From assembly GCA_949318235.1 (NCBI GenBank), contig OX439131.1, forward strand, positions 33,518,930-33,582,929: DNA of 64,000 bases, in the 5' to 3' direction. This DNA is from Ecdyonurus torrentis (taxonomy: Eukaryota > Arthropoda > Insecta > Ephemeroptera > Heptageniidae). Made by a program: the position numbers and the translations under genes. Below the pieces are notes generated by a model. The model did no database searches and was not told the DNA's origin. It saw nothing but the letters and a program-made list of their open reading frames with translations. Of this stretch, positions 1 to 14,709 are shown piece by piece (the stretch's first letter is position 1; each line of letters starts with the position of its first letter).

Positions 1-60
1 ATATGTTTTTTTCTTTTCCCAAAAGAAAAAAAACTGTCAGAGTATAACACTTTTTTTAAG

Positions 61-108
<48 letters not shown>

Positions 109-702
109 TACAGTTGGTTGAAAAGTTCTTGGGTATTGCTATTCAAAGCTTTTTTTATTATACTTATCATAAAACTTCTCTAAAAAAAAAAAAAAAAAAA
201 AAAAAAAACTTTTCAGAAGAGAAGAGAATAAATAAAATACAACCCTTACATGACCTGAAAATAGTTAATAATACTCGACCTAAGAAACAATATTGTTCAA
301 TTGCGTACTTCAGACTTCATTCTTATTTCTAATTTCATGCCTATTTTCTCTCTCTCTGTATCCTCTTTAACGTAGCAGATTCTACACTATTTGGTCTTAC
401 AGTACACTCTTCTATTAACATTCAATTGCATTTATCTCCAAGGATTTCATTTCCAAGTAAAAGTAATTTGTTAACAATCTTACATTGAGTTTTGAAGACT
501 ATACAAAACAAACTACAGATTTCAGTATTTTATGTACTTTTTATTTCTGTGTTATTTCATTTTACAAACTTACTTAACAATATTATAGCGGAGTATGTTA
601 AAAGAGAAATTGTTAGAAATTTATGATATTTAATATAAAACATAACAATGTACAAAACATATTGACCCAATACAAACTACCCAAACTCATTGTAAAATTT
701 GA

Positions 703-848
703 AAAAGGGCTCAACGCGTTGGGATCAAGTTCCAATCAAATTTCGATTCTAAGAACTTGATCTGATTAAGAATTTATTTTTATTTTATTATATATTTTTA
801 TTATTTTGTATTCCATCGTCACGTGCGTGATCCCAACGCGTTTGGGCT
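703..848. mobile_element. Possible short inverted-repeat element with ACGCGTTGGGATCA ends
   Basis: GGGCTCAACGCGTTGGGATCA-type sequence on the left is mirrored by TGATCCCAACGCGTTTGGGC on the right, about 145 bp apart, with AT-rich filler. No clear target duplication was identified. Confidence 0.45.
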
Positions 849-885
849 ATTCAGAACGCTTGGGAGAGAATTCGCGTCCGGAAGC

Positions 886-971
886 TACCAAAATCAATCT
901 GCTATATGAGGTATAATACTGTATGTTATAACATACAGTATTATACCTCATATAGCAGATTGATTTTGGTA
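886..971. repeat. Perfect 86-bp palindrome
   Basis: Two 43-bp arms with no spacer, centred between 928 and 929 (GTTA|TAAC). I find no mismatch from TACCAAAATC at the left end to its complement GATTTTGGTA at the right end. It would extrude as a cruciform or fold as a long RNA hairpin. It lies just after a 150-bp segment (about 703-846) with short inverted ends around ACGCGTTGGGATCA. Confidence 0.9.
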
Positions 972-1604
972 CAGTTAATAACCTTAAAAACTTTTTTCTA
1001 ACATTATTGTATGGAAATAAACATTGCATGGCCACTGTAATTAATGCAAGCCTCAATAAATGTACTTTTAATTTGTGTAATTTAAATATATATAACTTCA
1101 ATATACAACAAATTTATAATTATAATTTGATTTGTTATGATTTGAACTTTAAATATTGGAACTCAATCGTTGATAGTTAATTAAACTATTAATAATAAAA
1201 TACAAAATAAAAGACCAATTAATAATTTAGTTTGATTGAATGTATTCTAACATTATTTTATAGTAACATATATGAAAGAGTAATTTTATTGTACTGTATT
1301 ATAATACATAAATAAGTCAAAACTAGCATGAATAAAAAAAATTAAAAAAAAAAAAAAAAAAAAAACGTAAAAAAAGGGTATAATAACTCTAGCATTGGTT
1401 GACATTGCGGAACATTCTGAGATGAGCTAACATTTCATATGTCCCAGGGTTTTTGTCATTTGTCTGATTGCATTTTATCTTTCTGTTAGCTGTCAACGTG
1501 CTCTCTCTCTCTCTCTCTCTTCCTAACTTGCCACATAGTGTCAGTTCTCTCTAAATTCTGTAATGAAAATGAAAATTTGACGTGTTAGTCTCCGTTTAGT
1601 TGTT

Positions 1605-1735
<131 letters not shown>

Positions 1736-2163
1736 GTCATGAAAGTTGCTATGTAAATATTAAGTGACCATAACTTCATGTAGCCGAAGCCTTTCAAGGC
1801 TAACTATAAAGTTAAAGTGTAAGTGAGGAGGAATATTATTTTATAAGACTATAGCTGATTACCCATTCCTTATAGACCCTTGTAATGTATTTTATGGGTT
1901 TTAGCTTACATTAATTAAATAATAGATATTTCAAAGTTTAAATTAAGTTCATTGTTTTACTTTCAAGTTAATAAAAGCAATATGTAAAATGATACAGAAC
2001 AATATTACAATGGAAATTTATATACAAGCTTTAAAAAACTCTTATATATATTTGAGGCAATAAATTTCAATTTAAAGCAGAACTTTGCTTTCTTATTTGA
2101 TTGTTTGACATTGTTTCTTTCGTTATTGACAGAGTTCAGAATTTTTATTCAGTTACTATTCTT

Positions 2164-2281
<118 letters not shown>

Positions 2282-2976
2282 CTGATTTCAATTTGGCAAC
2301 AAAAAAGCGAACAGATTAAATGACAAGTGATTGCCAGTAGATACAAAGAGTATCAGCTTTTGCTTTTTAAAAGAATAGAACCAGTGACATTCTTAATTGG
2401 AATCAAACTATTGATACTTCATACAACGTGATGCGATTTTATTTAAGATTTGCAACAAAGCAGTCTGATTTCTTTTATTTCTTTCTTTCTTTAATAGCAT
2501 TTTTATGCAACTTTTAAAATAAATTTTAATTATACAATTGAAAGCAATATATTAAACGATATTTATATATATATATATATATATATTCACGTATTTTATG
2601 AAAAGAGAAGTTGAATTTATTCATAGGGATAACAACAATATATAAATTTAGCAGTAAAATCTGTTAGTACTATTATATTGATATTACAGCTGTGCCAGCA
2701 AATTTAATCTTTTATATTTATATATTATTCAACTTTTTATTTTAGCTGAAAGTAGATATGTACATAACTATGTTTTAACTATAAGTCATAGAAACTTATT
2801 TTGGTGCATTTGTGGTATAAACAAAAGTAACAAAACATTATCCAAGTTTAATCCTGCAGTATATTCACTGCAGTTTTTCACTGTGAATCTTACTTATTCA
2901 GATTTAACCAGTATTATGTTTCTTATGGATTGAGATAATTTGTAATTCAATTTTGAAATCTTTTGATTGTTTGCAG

Positions 2977-3160
2977 CTGGTGATATTTCGTGTACTGCGA
3001 GGTCCATTCTACGAGGAGTTCTACCAATGTGTGACCCATGGATTCTACACCGAGGTGTGGCAGGAACAATTGTACGGGGCGTTCAGTTTGCTGCTCATGT
3101 TTGTGCTGCCCTTGCTGGTGCTCGTCACCACTTACGTCAGCACAGTCTTTACCATCGCAC
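2977..3160 (+). CDS. GnRH/AKH/corazonin-type GPCR, exon with end of TM4, ECL2 and TM5 (partial gene)
   Basis: Internal exon of a rhodopsin-class peptide receptor. It is bounded by an acceptor (TTTGCAG) and a donor (GTGAGT at 3161) and gives 61 codons plus one base (phase 1). The translation starts in the end of TM4, runs through an ECL2 with the conserved cysteine in FYQCVTHGFYTEVWQEQLYG, then a TM5 rich in L/V/F ending TYVSTVFTIA. The QCVTxxFYTxxWQEQLY pattern is what I associate with arthropod receptors for AKH/RPCH, corazonin and related peptides in the GnRH-receptor superfamily, which couple to G proteins at the plasma membrane. Which of these ligands applies cannot be decided here because TM1-TM3 are missing. 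The TM1-TM4 exons must lie upstream of the window. The following intron is 26.8 kb. Confidence 0.88.
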
Positions 3161-6100
3161 GTGAGTTCTCTTTCTTAATAATTCTATATACCCAAAACTT
3201 AATGCAACCAAACTTAAAAGTAAATAAGTCAGACAGTTATAAAAACTAAATCGTCCTTGAATTATAATTTTATATCATGTCACATTTACACGCACATTGG
3301 ATATACAATAACAGATTCCCATATGACAAAAAAAAATATTTAGATTATAAAGGAGGGTTAAAAAATAATAATAATAAAAAATAATATAAAAAAATATACA
3401 TTTACTGCCACAATCTGTTTGCATTTTTAAATATTTTACCATGAAAAATTTAGAACAATATTTTTTCAATCAGGAAAAATTCACTGCATAATGTTAAAAA
3501 AACTGTAAACAAAAAAAAAAAAAAAAAGAAGAAGAAGAAGTTAAAAATGTATATGACATTTTATCAATATATCGTCATTTAAACATTTCCATTAGCTTAA
3601 AAAAAAGTTTAAAATAAATACTACGTGATATAAACTACATTTTGTCTTTGTCTAAAATTACCATCTTGACAAACTAATTTACTTAATAGACGTCAGCACA
3701 TACAGGTATTCACAAATTGCACATGGGGTACTCATGTCACGCGGGGTTTCTCGTGCGCTTTTCTGCTTCCTTACAGCAACAAAAATCAATACAACGGTAC
3801 AACACTTTAGCTGTATATCTGAAATAAATAAAGATAGATAAATAAATACAACGAAACAAAAAAGAAATCATTACACTTTAATATTGGAAAACTATTTTTG
3901 TTTGTTTCATACAAACTTTGTCTTACAAAATTGAGATATTTTGATTTGTTATAGGAAATTGAAAATTGTAAGCAAAATGAAAAGTTTAATAAGATAAATA
4001 GCCAATATTTTGTAATTTATAACTTTATCTGATATCTGATATTATATTGTATACATACATACAGCACACTACATTGAACAGAAAACTAATGAGAAATTTA
4101 AAAGATAAAAGCATATTGCAGTAAAGATTAATGTTAACGAAATATTATATTTTTTTATTCAAAATAAATATCAGTTTCATTATTCAATATTTTTCCTTAT
4201 TTTAGAAAAAAAAAAGACGCTAACGATGGAAATATACAGTATATTCAAAACCTTATTTATTTAAATAACATTGTAATTATAAAGCAATAATTTTTATTTT
4301 AAATGTTGGTTGGAAAAGCAGTTTTGTTGTTGTAAGATAAGAAGAGAATATTTTACCACAGTTTTCTGTATATAGAGAAGAAACGGAAATTGCACACCAT
4401 TAAACAATTTTTTGTCAAGATGAAAATAAATCTCAAGTATGAAAAATCATCTTGGCAATATTGGATTGAGCTGAGAAATTCTCATGTATCGTTTATGTTC
4501 ACATGGTTGCACTTTTATTATTACTATACTGGAGCCATATGACTTTTTGCTTTTACTTTCATAAAAGTGAACCAGTGAGCCAATACTTTTTATTGTTGTG
4601 CTATCTGTAAATGAGATAGGCTATATATATATATATAGATATTTTTTGTTAACTGCATTGAGGGTGACACCCGCAGTATATACGAAATATAGAAAGCCAA
4701 TGAATAATTATCATGGTAATATGTAACCCATGTATTGGTTTTGATTTATTAAAAAATATATATTTTAATATTTTATTTTCTGCTACATTTTTTCTTTTGT
4801 GTATGAAATGAAGCATACAAAATGCGGTAATTATGCGTTTAGATTTAGCTAACGCCAGCATTAACTTTTGCTTCATTTAACTCAGATTAAATATTTTAAA
4901 CTACTGATGTGTGTCTAATATTATTGAATTTCCTTTATAGTGGGGATTCTCAAGGCAAAATATTAAATAAACTACGTCATGCCGTTTTGTGTTCAGTTCA
5001 GAATGACGAGTCTTCAAATTTTGTGACGCAAAAGTTGCATAAGTTACAGGATACTCCATCAAAGTTTTTTATTTTTCTTTCTTTCACTTTTACATTTTTT
5101 AAGCTTTAAAAAAATTAGTAATGTATTGTACTTTTATGGTAGAGTTTTTATTTTATTATTATTTTTTTTTTAATATACAATATGTGATATAAATTTCGAA
5201 TACTTTATTATACCAAACTTACAAGTGAGAAATACTACAAGTAATTTGCTATTTTTGTTTTCCATTTACATTGTGACTTTAAAACCTACTTGCAAATTTC
5301 TACTGGGAATAGAAAACAACAACTTACCAATAAACTTGGATTTCAAATTTCAAATCGAAAAACATTGTATAAAGAAAAGAAAAAAAAAACTCATGGTAAA
5401 GTAACTGAACGTATTGATTACACGAAGCTTTTAGCTCTTTTGATTCTAAGTTTGTATAGCAGATAGATTTAAGGAGTTATATAGTATATATTATTGCCCA
5501 GTGACCATATTAAAGTGATAAGAAACATTCAACTCTGAACTTTTCTATAAGTACTGTTAGGGATTTACTATAGTGAGTAGAGAGCGAGTGTGAGTATATA
5601 TCTACGAACAAATAGATCAAGTAAAAAAGACAAATATAAATATATATAATATAGGTAAAATTATACACATCGTTAACCAAAATAATGATGTTACATATTA
5701 TAATTTTAATGGTTTTAAGAAGTTTCTTATATTCTGATAACTATTTTTTCCCCACAAAATAAATATAATCATGACTATATATACTATACAGGCTTTGAAC
5801 GTTAAATCATGTTCATAATTAGTTCTTACAAATCAATTGGATCAAATAATTGAAAATTCATAATATTTTATAACAGGAATAATCTTTTGCTTGGAACGAT
5901 ACGCAGAGTTCGTGAGGTTTTAATGGAGGTTACCGGTGTAGTGCTTAGCCAACCAGAGGTGGCGTGCAAGATGGTACGCTCCCACTAATTTCCTATCTTT
6001 TACCATTTTAATACCATCTTTGCGTTTTTTTTTTTTTTTTTTTTTTTTTTTTGAGAAAATTGCTGGCACACCGAAAAATTTAAATGAGGGCTACTGGGTA

Positions 6101-7829
6101 TACTTTTGCGTGTTTTTTTAAGGCAATTAAAATTATAAAAAAATAAATAAATAAAAAAACGACAACAAAAACCCTTATTACTTGATATTTACAAGATATA
6201 GTAATTTGACAGTAACTTTAGTTTTGTAATTTAAATGAAAATGTTCTTTATATTTACAAAACAACTATTTTTAGCTGAAATAATAAAACGACCAAAGAGT
6301 AGTTGTCATGAATATATAAAAATTCCCTAACATCATAAGCTTGTAAATTGGTATCAACAACTCTATTAAAAAAAAAAATCAATAATTTTTGTATCATATA
6401 AAAATGAAAGTTAAGACTTAGGAGGAAAATTTTTGTTAATTAAATTAGTTATGTGATGATATTCAATACGCCTTATTCCCCCTCCCCTTCTTCCATATAA
6501 TGATTTATTGTTTGCGTTGAACGACATTTTTTTTTCCAATAATAGTGTAAATAGAAACTTGAACAAGGCTCAGATTTCTCTCGAGAGTGAGGGGGCAAAA
6601 CTAAATAAAAAAGAACAGACAGTCTCCCACTCGAAACTGTTGTGGCTTTGCTTGTTTGAATGATAACATAACCACAAGGATCTACGCAGCCATCATGTAT
6701 GTCGGCTCTTTGCCAATTAAAATTTCATTTTACTAATGGAATTGCTCTTAATTTTAATTTTTATTAAACTCGCCCCCCTCCCCTTTTTCGTATCAATATA
6801 ATATTCATTTATATATAAATTAGTATTTAAATGATTTTTATACATTTTATATAAATGAAGCATTCTGAGTTTCACCAGTCATAAAAATTAAATTCTTTAT
6901 ACATATTTTGATTTGAGAGCTATATTTTATACTCAACTTATTAGTACGACAATTTTGAAATAAGTGTTAAATTAAAATCAATATATGAACAGTTTTTTAA
7001 TAAAATTAACCAATTATAATATTTATTAATGTATAGAATTCAAACATAAAAACTTTATTTTCTCGGAACGTTATTTCACTATTATGCACTCATTTTAGCG
7101 TGTGTTTTTTTTCTTTATTAATATTTGACACAAAGAAATTATTATAATGGTTTTGCTAACAGAGCTAACTTTCGAAAGCCAACCTCTTTCATAAAACTTC
7201 CCGTGTAAAAATATAAGCATTAATTTACACACTCACAGTACTTCTAATGGCAGTAGAATTACTATATTTTTTTAATCAAAATACATAACCAATCTTTATT
7301 TTTACGAAAGTAATCTTAAATTGTTTATTTGTGTAACTTATAGAAGACGAATGTGTATAGTTGCTTTTATAAAATTTAGACTTGGAATTTTTATATATAA
7401 CTTGACTTTAGGCATTACAAGAAAACAAAGCAAAAAAATATAGATTGAGACAGTAAAACATAACAGTTTATTATAATATAGCCAGAAGTTAAAGATATAC
7501 AATACAAAACATACAAAACATACAAAATTTGTTTCAAATTGTGTATTGTATAGTTTATAACTTTTACTTGTTAAACCCACACATTTGTGACATTTTAGTC
7601 CTCAAGTAATTTGGCAGCTAGTTATTTAGGATTTCCTGAAGCATGTCAATTATTTTCAAACATTTTCAGTATATTAACTCAATTCAAACTTCTTAATTAA
7701 TTGTCATTATAGTATAGTCTAGAGAAGCTAATTCAAAATTACCTTTCAGGCGTATATAGACATTATTTACATTAGCCTATAATAAATTATTAAAATATAA
7801 AGTTTATAGAAAATATAGCTTGCCACTTA

Positions 7830-8125
7830 TTAAAGGCATAGAACACTTTGAACAAAAACATGTCTAGTATCCTAACATACCTAGATATCAACGTTGATTT
7901 GGCCGGAGTCATTGATTTCTAATTTATTTTACATTCACAAAATGTCAGCTGCATGTTTATGACGTCACCGCTTGCCTGTTTCCGCGCGCGTGAATCGGCA
8001 TCTGACATTTAGTAAATGAAAAATAAATTAGAAATCAATGACTCTGTTCAAATCAACGTTGATATTTAGGTATATATGTTAGGATACTAGACATGTTTTT
8101 TGTTCAATGTGCTCTATTCCTTTAA
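7830..8125. mobile_element. TTAA-flanked MITE (piggyBac-type), family B
   Basis: About 296 bp between TTAA sites, with long imperfect inverted repeats of roughly 110 bases: left TTAAAGGCATAGAACACTTT, right CTATTCCTTTAA. The arms share GTCTAGTATCCTAACATA and AATCAACGTTGAT. TGACGTCA lies in the centre (about 7,961). TTAA duplication is typical of piggyBac-mobilised elements. No coding capacity. Confidence 0.75.
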
Positions 8126-8395
8126 GCTTTTAATTCCAATTTGTTTTCTACTATATCAAGCTCGATTTTATTTTTATGTTCTTTGTTTTGTCCACACAAT
8201 TGGTGCATGGTTAAAGATAATAAATTCAGAGTTGATTTTTTTCTCATAAGAATAACATTGGAAATATTGCACGAGTTATGCTGCTCAGTAACAACTTATA
8301 AACATTAAATTTACTTGCATTATTAATGATGAAATATATGTTTTATTATATAATAAAATTGTGCTTTTTTATATCCCATTGTTATTATTACATAA

Positions 8396-9150
8396 TTTTT
8401 TTTTATTATTTATTTATTTTTTTTTATTCTTAAATTCATTAAAACATCCAACCAAGGCCAAGGCCTTATCGGCTGGTTCATACATAGGTAATTTCACTTA
8501 CATTATATAAATTGTTATAATTTACAACCTCCAAAAAATAATTAAACATCATACAAACTAAAAAAAAATTTAATCATACAAAAATTTCCATTTATATTAT
8601 GTAAATCAAAACTGTAGTACACAATACAAAAACTTTTTTTTCCCCTTCATATTTTAATAATTATAATTTTTCCATGAAAAACTCATATAATATTTTTTTA
8701 ACTTGTATTTTACTATTTAGATTTTTTAAATTTAACGGAATCTGATTCCACAATTTTGGCAACACATATATTTTTGTTCTTTCTGTTAATCTATTTAATA
8801 TTTTTGGTACTATCATTGGTTTTTTTAACACAGTTCTGGTGAAATTATCATGTTCTCTTGGTATACCATGATCATTATCAAAATAATATTCTAACAAAAA
8901 TGTAAGATTTAATAAATCACTAATCGGTAAAACATTTAAATACTTATATATTTCATTATTTTCACATTTCTTCCCTTTTTTTAATGATTTAAGGATTCTT
9001 AATTGCATTTTATGTAAATGAGTCAATTTTCCGGATTTAGTAAACCCGTAAGCCAAGATACCATACAATATATGTGGATGGACTAAAGAAAAATAAACGG
9101 ATCTTAACGTTTTTACATTTAATGAAACAATGCTAACTTTTTTTAAACAA
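8396..9150 (-). mobile_element. 5'-truncated non-LTR retrotransposon, end of reverse [13 protein letters not shown]
   Basis: On the minus strand an open frame of about 160 codons ends at 8,661. It reads TLRSVYFSLVHPHILYGILA, YGF, KMQLRILKSLKKG and later PKLWNQIPLNLK. This is the post-RT C-terminal pattern of Jockey/CR1/L2-type LINEs (LxxxYxxLxxxHxxYGIxxWG, then LWNxLPxxIK). A 3'UTR with a hairpin (CCAGCCGATAAGG and CCTTGGTTGG) and an A-rich tail near 8,400 follow. The 5' part is missing. It is a repeat remnant, not a host gene. Confidence 0.8.
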
Positions 9151-11066
9151 TAAAATTAAAATTACCTTAATATTCAGATTTTCTAAATATCATTATTATT
9201 TAATTTAATTTTCATTTTTATAAAAATCATATATCAACAGTTGATAAAGGAAAAAAAATTATTGATGATTTTTAATTAAAAGAATTTTACTTCTCAGCTT
9301 CTTCAAAACATGATTGGGTAGTGCAGTATAAATCTAAAACTTGAACTTATGGTGTAAAGGGAGTTATAAAATAATGACAATTAGCTTTCTTTTTCTTTTC
9401 TGCAGAAAATTTTTGAGGAAAAGTTTGAAATGAGCATTTCATCTTCATGTTATACATTAACATTATTTTTACGTGTAAATATGATATTCATCATAAAAAT
9501 ATATTAATTAAAAAATGTACGTAAATATAACGCAATATTAATAATTAATTTTTAAATTAACTATATTTAATTTAATTTCAATCTGGAGTAATTGAGTACA
9601 AATATTTCAAACTCTGAGAAAACAAATGGCAAAACAAATGACACGAAATTATTATTCTATTAACATGGTAGAAAATACTAAAAAATTGTACTGCAATGAA
9701 GAGAGAGATATAGAAAAAGAGAGATGTATTTCGTAATTTCTTTTCTCTGACCAATTGAAGAATCAAAGATTTATTTCTCACAACCCAAGACTGTTTGGGC
9801 AGTGAGCACTCTGTCTTTCGAAGCATCGTATATATAGATACGCATTCAACTTTAGATTTGAAAAAATAGCGATTTTGCTTGCCACACCAGTTTCATGATG
9901 AGAATAACAATAAGCTATAAGAAGAGGTTCGAACCCTTGTTCAATAGCCATAAGATGCCACAGATGGTGAGCTTAGAGAACGTCATAAACCGATTGAACG
10001 TAACTCAAATAGATATAGAACGATAGATTTTCCTATAACTATAGTCATATTCATATATTTTATACTATATAATAAGTAGAAAAATATAGTTACATTATGC
10101 AAAAAGCACTCTGATAAATAATCCTTTCATCCGTGACGTCCAGGCTTACTGGGCTCGTGAATGGTTACTGATCATTGTTCAGTTTTTCATTGATTTTTAA
10201 TTTTTAATACTTCAACAAAGTATATATACGACAGATGACTTTATATATTACAAATAGTATCTAAAATAAAAACTATGTATAATATACAAATACATCATAA
10301 TATTTACAATAAGTGTGATAATTTAACCCCAAATGTTATACGCTATATAATGTATGAATGTATATATGTATACGCTATAATGTTACAAGCTGTAATATGA
10401 TGTTATATATTAAAACTTTTTTTAATGCAGTATATACCTGCATTGTGCTTGCCGTATTTACCCAATACTTGTAGAGCAGTGCATTCACAATGTCAAATAA
10501 CATCTAGATCGATATTTATTTCACGTGTCAAGAACTCCTTGCTCGCCACTCTTGCGTGCAAATGCTATAAATCGTACTGCAAAGAGTAATAAACAACTCA
10601 GTTGTGTTTTTTTTTTCTTTATTTGGAACTTTGCTTTTTCTTGTATAGGTCAAATTTGCATTTTTGTTTCCCATGACGTAAGAAATTAAATTGTTCACAA
10701 TACCCCTCATTGTCGTACATTATGTTCAAATTTATATTAAAATGGCATGATTATATCATTATTACTTTATCTATTTTTCCCTGACCTCAAAGCTTCGCTG
10801 CATATTATATTACAAGTTTTTTTCTTCTTTCATTTCCCTCTTTACCTATTATAATATAAAATTATTTATGATCAATTCTTTTGCACATAAGTAAATTTCT
10901 TATTCAAAATAACAAAAATATTTTCTTTGAAATTATCTCATCTGTATGATTGTGTTGTGTTGCAATGCTTTTTATAAAAAAATAAGTTTTTTTCAAGGAA
11001 AAGGTATGATGTAAATTAAAAAATAGAGTTTTCAAGCAAATGACTATATTCCTATATTCCTTCATC

Positions 11067-11070
<4 letters not shown>

Positions 11071-11107
<37 letters not shown>

Positions 11108-11247
11108 AATTAAAACTTTTGACTGCGATATTTTTCAAATATTAGAAATTAATTTCAATGTGTTTTGGTAATAAATTACTTTTTTTTTTCAAAAGAAAAC
11201 TTATTGAATAAAACGTAAAGGGCGGCTAATTTTTATAGAAATAAATA

Positions 11248-11323
<76 letters not shown>

Positions 11324-11893
11324 GAGAGAGAGAAACACGATAAAATTGCCAATACAATATGTTAAAGCTATTATGAAAAGTTTAAAAAAGTTCTTTTACA
11401 TACCACCTGCTATTTTAATTTGCAGAAATGTAATTAATAATAACAATAATATATCTACTACTATAAAATATGAAATGTAGATTGGGTATATATATTTGTA
11501 TAAAACATAATAATATGACATTTCTTTTTTTAAGCTAAATAGCTTCAGTTAGATGCATTATGATATGAAAGAATTCGTTTTCGATACTTAATGGAATATC
11601 TGGCTTCAAGTCTTCATTTGTATGGAGATATGTTTAGTTTAAATACGATACAAAATTTTAAGGTATACCTTATACCTTCCTTATATTTAAACACAACGTA
11701 AAAATCGTATACAATTAACATTACAAATTGCTATACATGTTAAAATTATGTTTCAGTGTTATTTTACTGTATTACTGCTGGCTAAAGACTTATAATATTT
11801 TATTGGTGATGCTGACATTTTTTTAAATTTTATTATTTTAAGATGAAGATTAAACACGAACTCAAACACCATGATGTCTTATCTTATCTTATA

Positions 11894-11924
<31 letters not shown>

Positions 11925-11991
11925 TTGTGACAACAGTGAAAGGGACAATTTGTTTCTGCATGTGCATAATTTTACTACAAACAAACTGATT

Positions 11992-12068
<77 letters not shown>

Positions 12069-12855
12069 ACTATAAACATTTACTATTACAGAATACACAC
12101 TTTTGTTTATATTTTGTGCTCTTCAATGATTTAATGATAACTTCAATAGAATATTATTGAATTCTTTGAATTATTATTTATTATTATTATTACCATGTAA
12201 ATATAATACAAATAGAACCTATATTTTAGTGTACCTATAAATATTAAGTATAATTATTTTATACTAGTGTTGTTCGTAAACTCTGTTCTCTTGTACCAAA
12301 AAAAATGCGCATTCCATTTGAGTAACCAAAGTTGATCGTCATTTTAGGAGCAGAGAACAGGGTTTACGAACAGCATTACTGTCTATATCATGGTCTATAC
12401 GTATATAACTTTAAAAAAATATTACCGCAGCAATACTTTCTATTACATCACAATAACTACAAGAAGCTACCAAGCTATGCACATAATTATTTGTCAATGT
12501 AAATGAATGTAGGTTAATTGTTTGATCAACTTGAATAATGTTAATTATATTCCATATAAAAAAAATCCTGCATGGTTGCTATACGTACATAGTTTTAAAA
12601 TTATCACAATGTGGTTTGTAAAGATTGTTACGTATTTATGGTAATATACCTATAAAGTATAAAGTAAATATTAAAATAATAAATTATACCTAAAATAATA
12701 CTAAATTATCATGTATCAGGTAATGTCTGTTTTTATCAATAAATAGATCATGTAAATTTGAAACAACAAGCATCAATATTAAGTAAATAACTTTGTGATA
12801 CTTTATTCACTGTAGGTAAAAAAACAACTAGTTATTTGAATACAAAGCACACAAA

Positions 12856-12927
<72 letters not shown>
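11071..12927. repeat. Cluster of (AG)n/(CT)n microsatellites
   Basis: Tracts at 11,071-11,104 (CT), 11,249-11,332 (GA), 12,000-12,067 (CT) and 12,859-12,927 (GA), with an AT tract at 11,890-11,915, inside the 26.8 kb receptor intron. Confidence 0.95.
12266..12380. mobile_element. Short MITE, TTCGTAAAC(C)CTGTT family, copy 1
   Basis: About 115 bp with inverted ends AGTGTTGTTCGTAAAC and GTTTACGAACAGCATTACT. The interior resembles 37,457-37,580, including GTGCGCATT/ATGCGCATT. Confidence 0.6.
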
Positions 12928-12930
<3 letters not shown>

Positions 12931-13807
12931 CAAACTATTTTGTCACTATTTGTTCTTACATTTTTTTTTTTTTTTTTTAGTAAAGAGGAAACTTTTTTAA
13001 ATTTAAATTTCAACATAAAAAAAAATTACTATGCAAATAAACCGTATGATATCTATGGTATAAAAATGATAGTTCTATAAAGCACTAAATATTGGAAAGG
13101 AAAGAAAATTGTAAATAAAGAGCAAAACTATAATTATATGTAAGAAATTTTATGAGAAACAATGAATGTATGTACACTTTGTACGATATTTTGTATTTAT
13201 ACTAGTGAAAACTAAATGAATATCTTATTAATATTATTATTTATTATGTTATAATATGTATGCTTCTCTAATTATTGATTCTGTAATAAACAAAAATACA
13301 TTTAGAAATAGGCACTTTTTTTTAACTTCAAATATCTGTCAAGAATTATTTCTTTGATCAATTTTATTTTCTACTTTTTTTTTTCTTTTATAATTTTAAA
13401 TTTCTTTTCTTTCTTATTTTCTCTTACTCTATATTTATTTTTCTTTTATTAATATATAACAATAAACTTACTACCGATGAGTTATAAAAGAATGGTATGG
13501 AAAAGAAACTTTTACCGCATTCTAAAAGTATGCATAATAATAATTTTAGATAAAAAATATAATGGAAAAGATTTTCAAATAAACTTATTTTATTTTCATA
13601 TATTTAGTTTTAATCTCATTTTACTTATAACTTTATTTTATATTGTTGTATTTTCTACGTATATATATTTTGCACTTAGCTTATGTATGTGTATTAAGCT
13701 GGTTATTATGTAAAATAAATTTTGATGAATATAAATTCGTGTATTATAAAAGAGGAATTGAAAAGTTTTTCTCTTTTAAAGTGCACTATTCACTAATTCT
13801 CACTTCT

Positions 13808-13992
<185 letters not shown>

Positions 13993-14709
13993 AGAAGCAT
14001 GGAGGAAGAGGATTTTCCAACAGGCTTACGATATGACTGTGTTTTTGCAATGCCGTGCACGATTTCTCGGGACTGAGGTTTATTCCACGAGCTTTGTCAA
14101 TGTTAGACCAGCCATATTTATATATGAAGTTTTTTTTATACTATAATCTCATACTAACGTTTATATATTTCTCTTCTTATCAACATTTCTTGCAAAAAAA
14201 AAAAAAAAATCTAAACCCTAATCTTCTTATAGAATAAGTTAGGAAATATATAAGGACATTTACAATATAATAAAAAGAACTTTATATCACACTTGAACAA
14301 AAGAATTTTATTTTTTTAAGAGTGTAAAAATCTCTTATAAATACTGTATAATAAAAAATTGTAAGAGATTATAATATTATATAAATGTAAACTTTTTAAA
14401 AATATGCTTTATTTTTCTTTCTGTATCAGTTGTTGTTTTATAATGTTTTCATAAGTATCTTAGGATATGTATTTCCAAAGTAGATTTCGTAAAATTGTTA
14501 TTTTGTTAGAAAAAAAACTATGTCAACAAAATAATCGTTATCAATAATATTAAGGAGAGTATCAACCGAGAATGTTTTATACATTTGTAATTATTTTTGG
14601 TAAATTTTTACGTGGGGTATATATTTTGACTTTATTATTATTTTTTTTTTTGGCAAACACAGTACTCTACGAAACGTTAAATATTTATTATTACATGTGT
14701 TTGTATTAT

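Noticed and set aside
8661..9068. 135-residue minus-strand frame as a host gene
   Set aside because: Its motifs are those of the C-terminal end of a LINE reverse [13 protein letters not shown], followed by a LINE-type 3' tail.
9915..9945. tRNA-like box B (GGTTCGAACCC)
   Set aside because: No box A or cloverleaf at the right distance on either strand; at most a SINE remnant.
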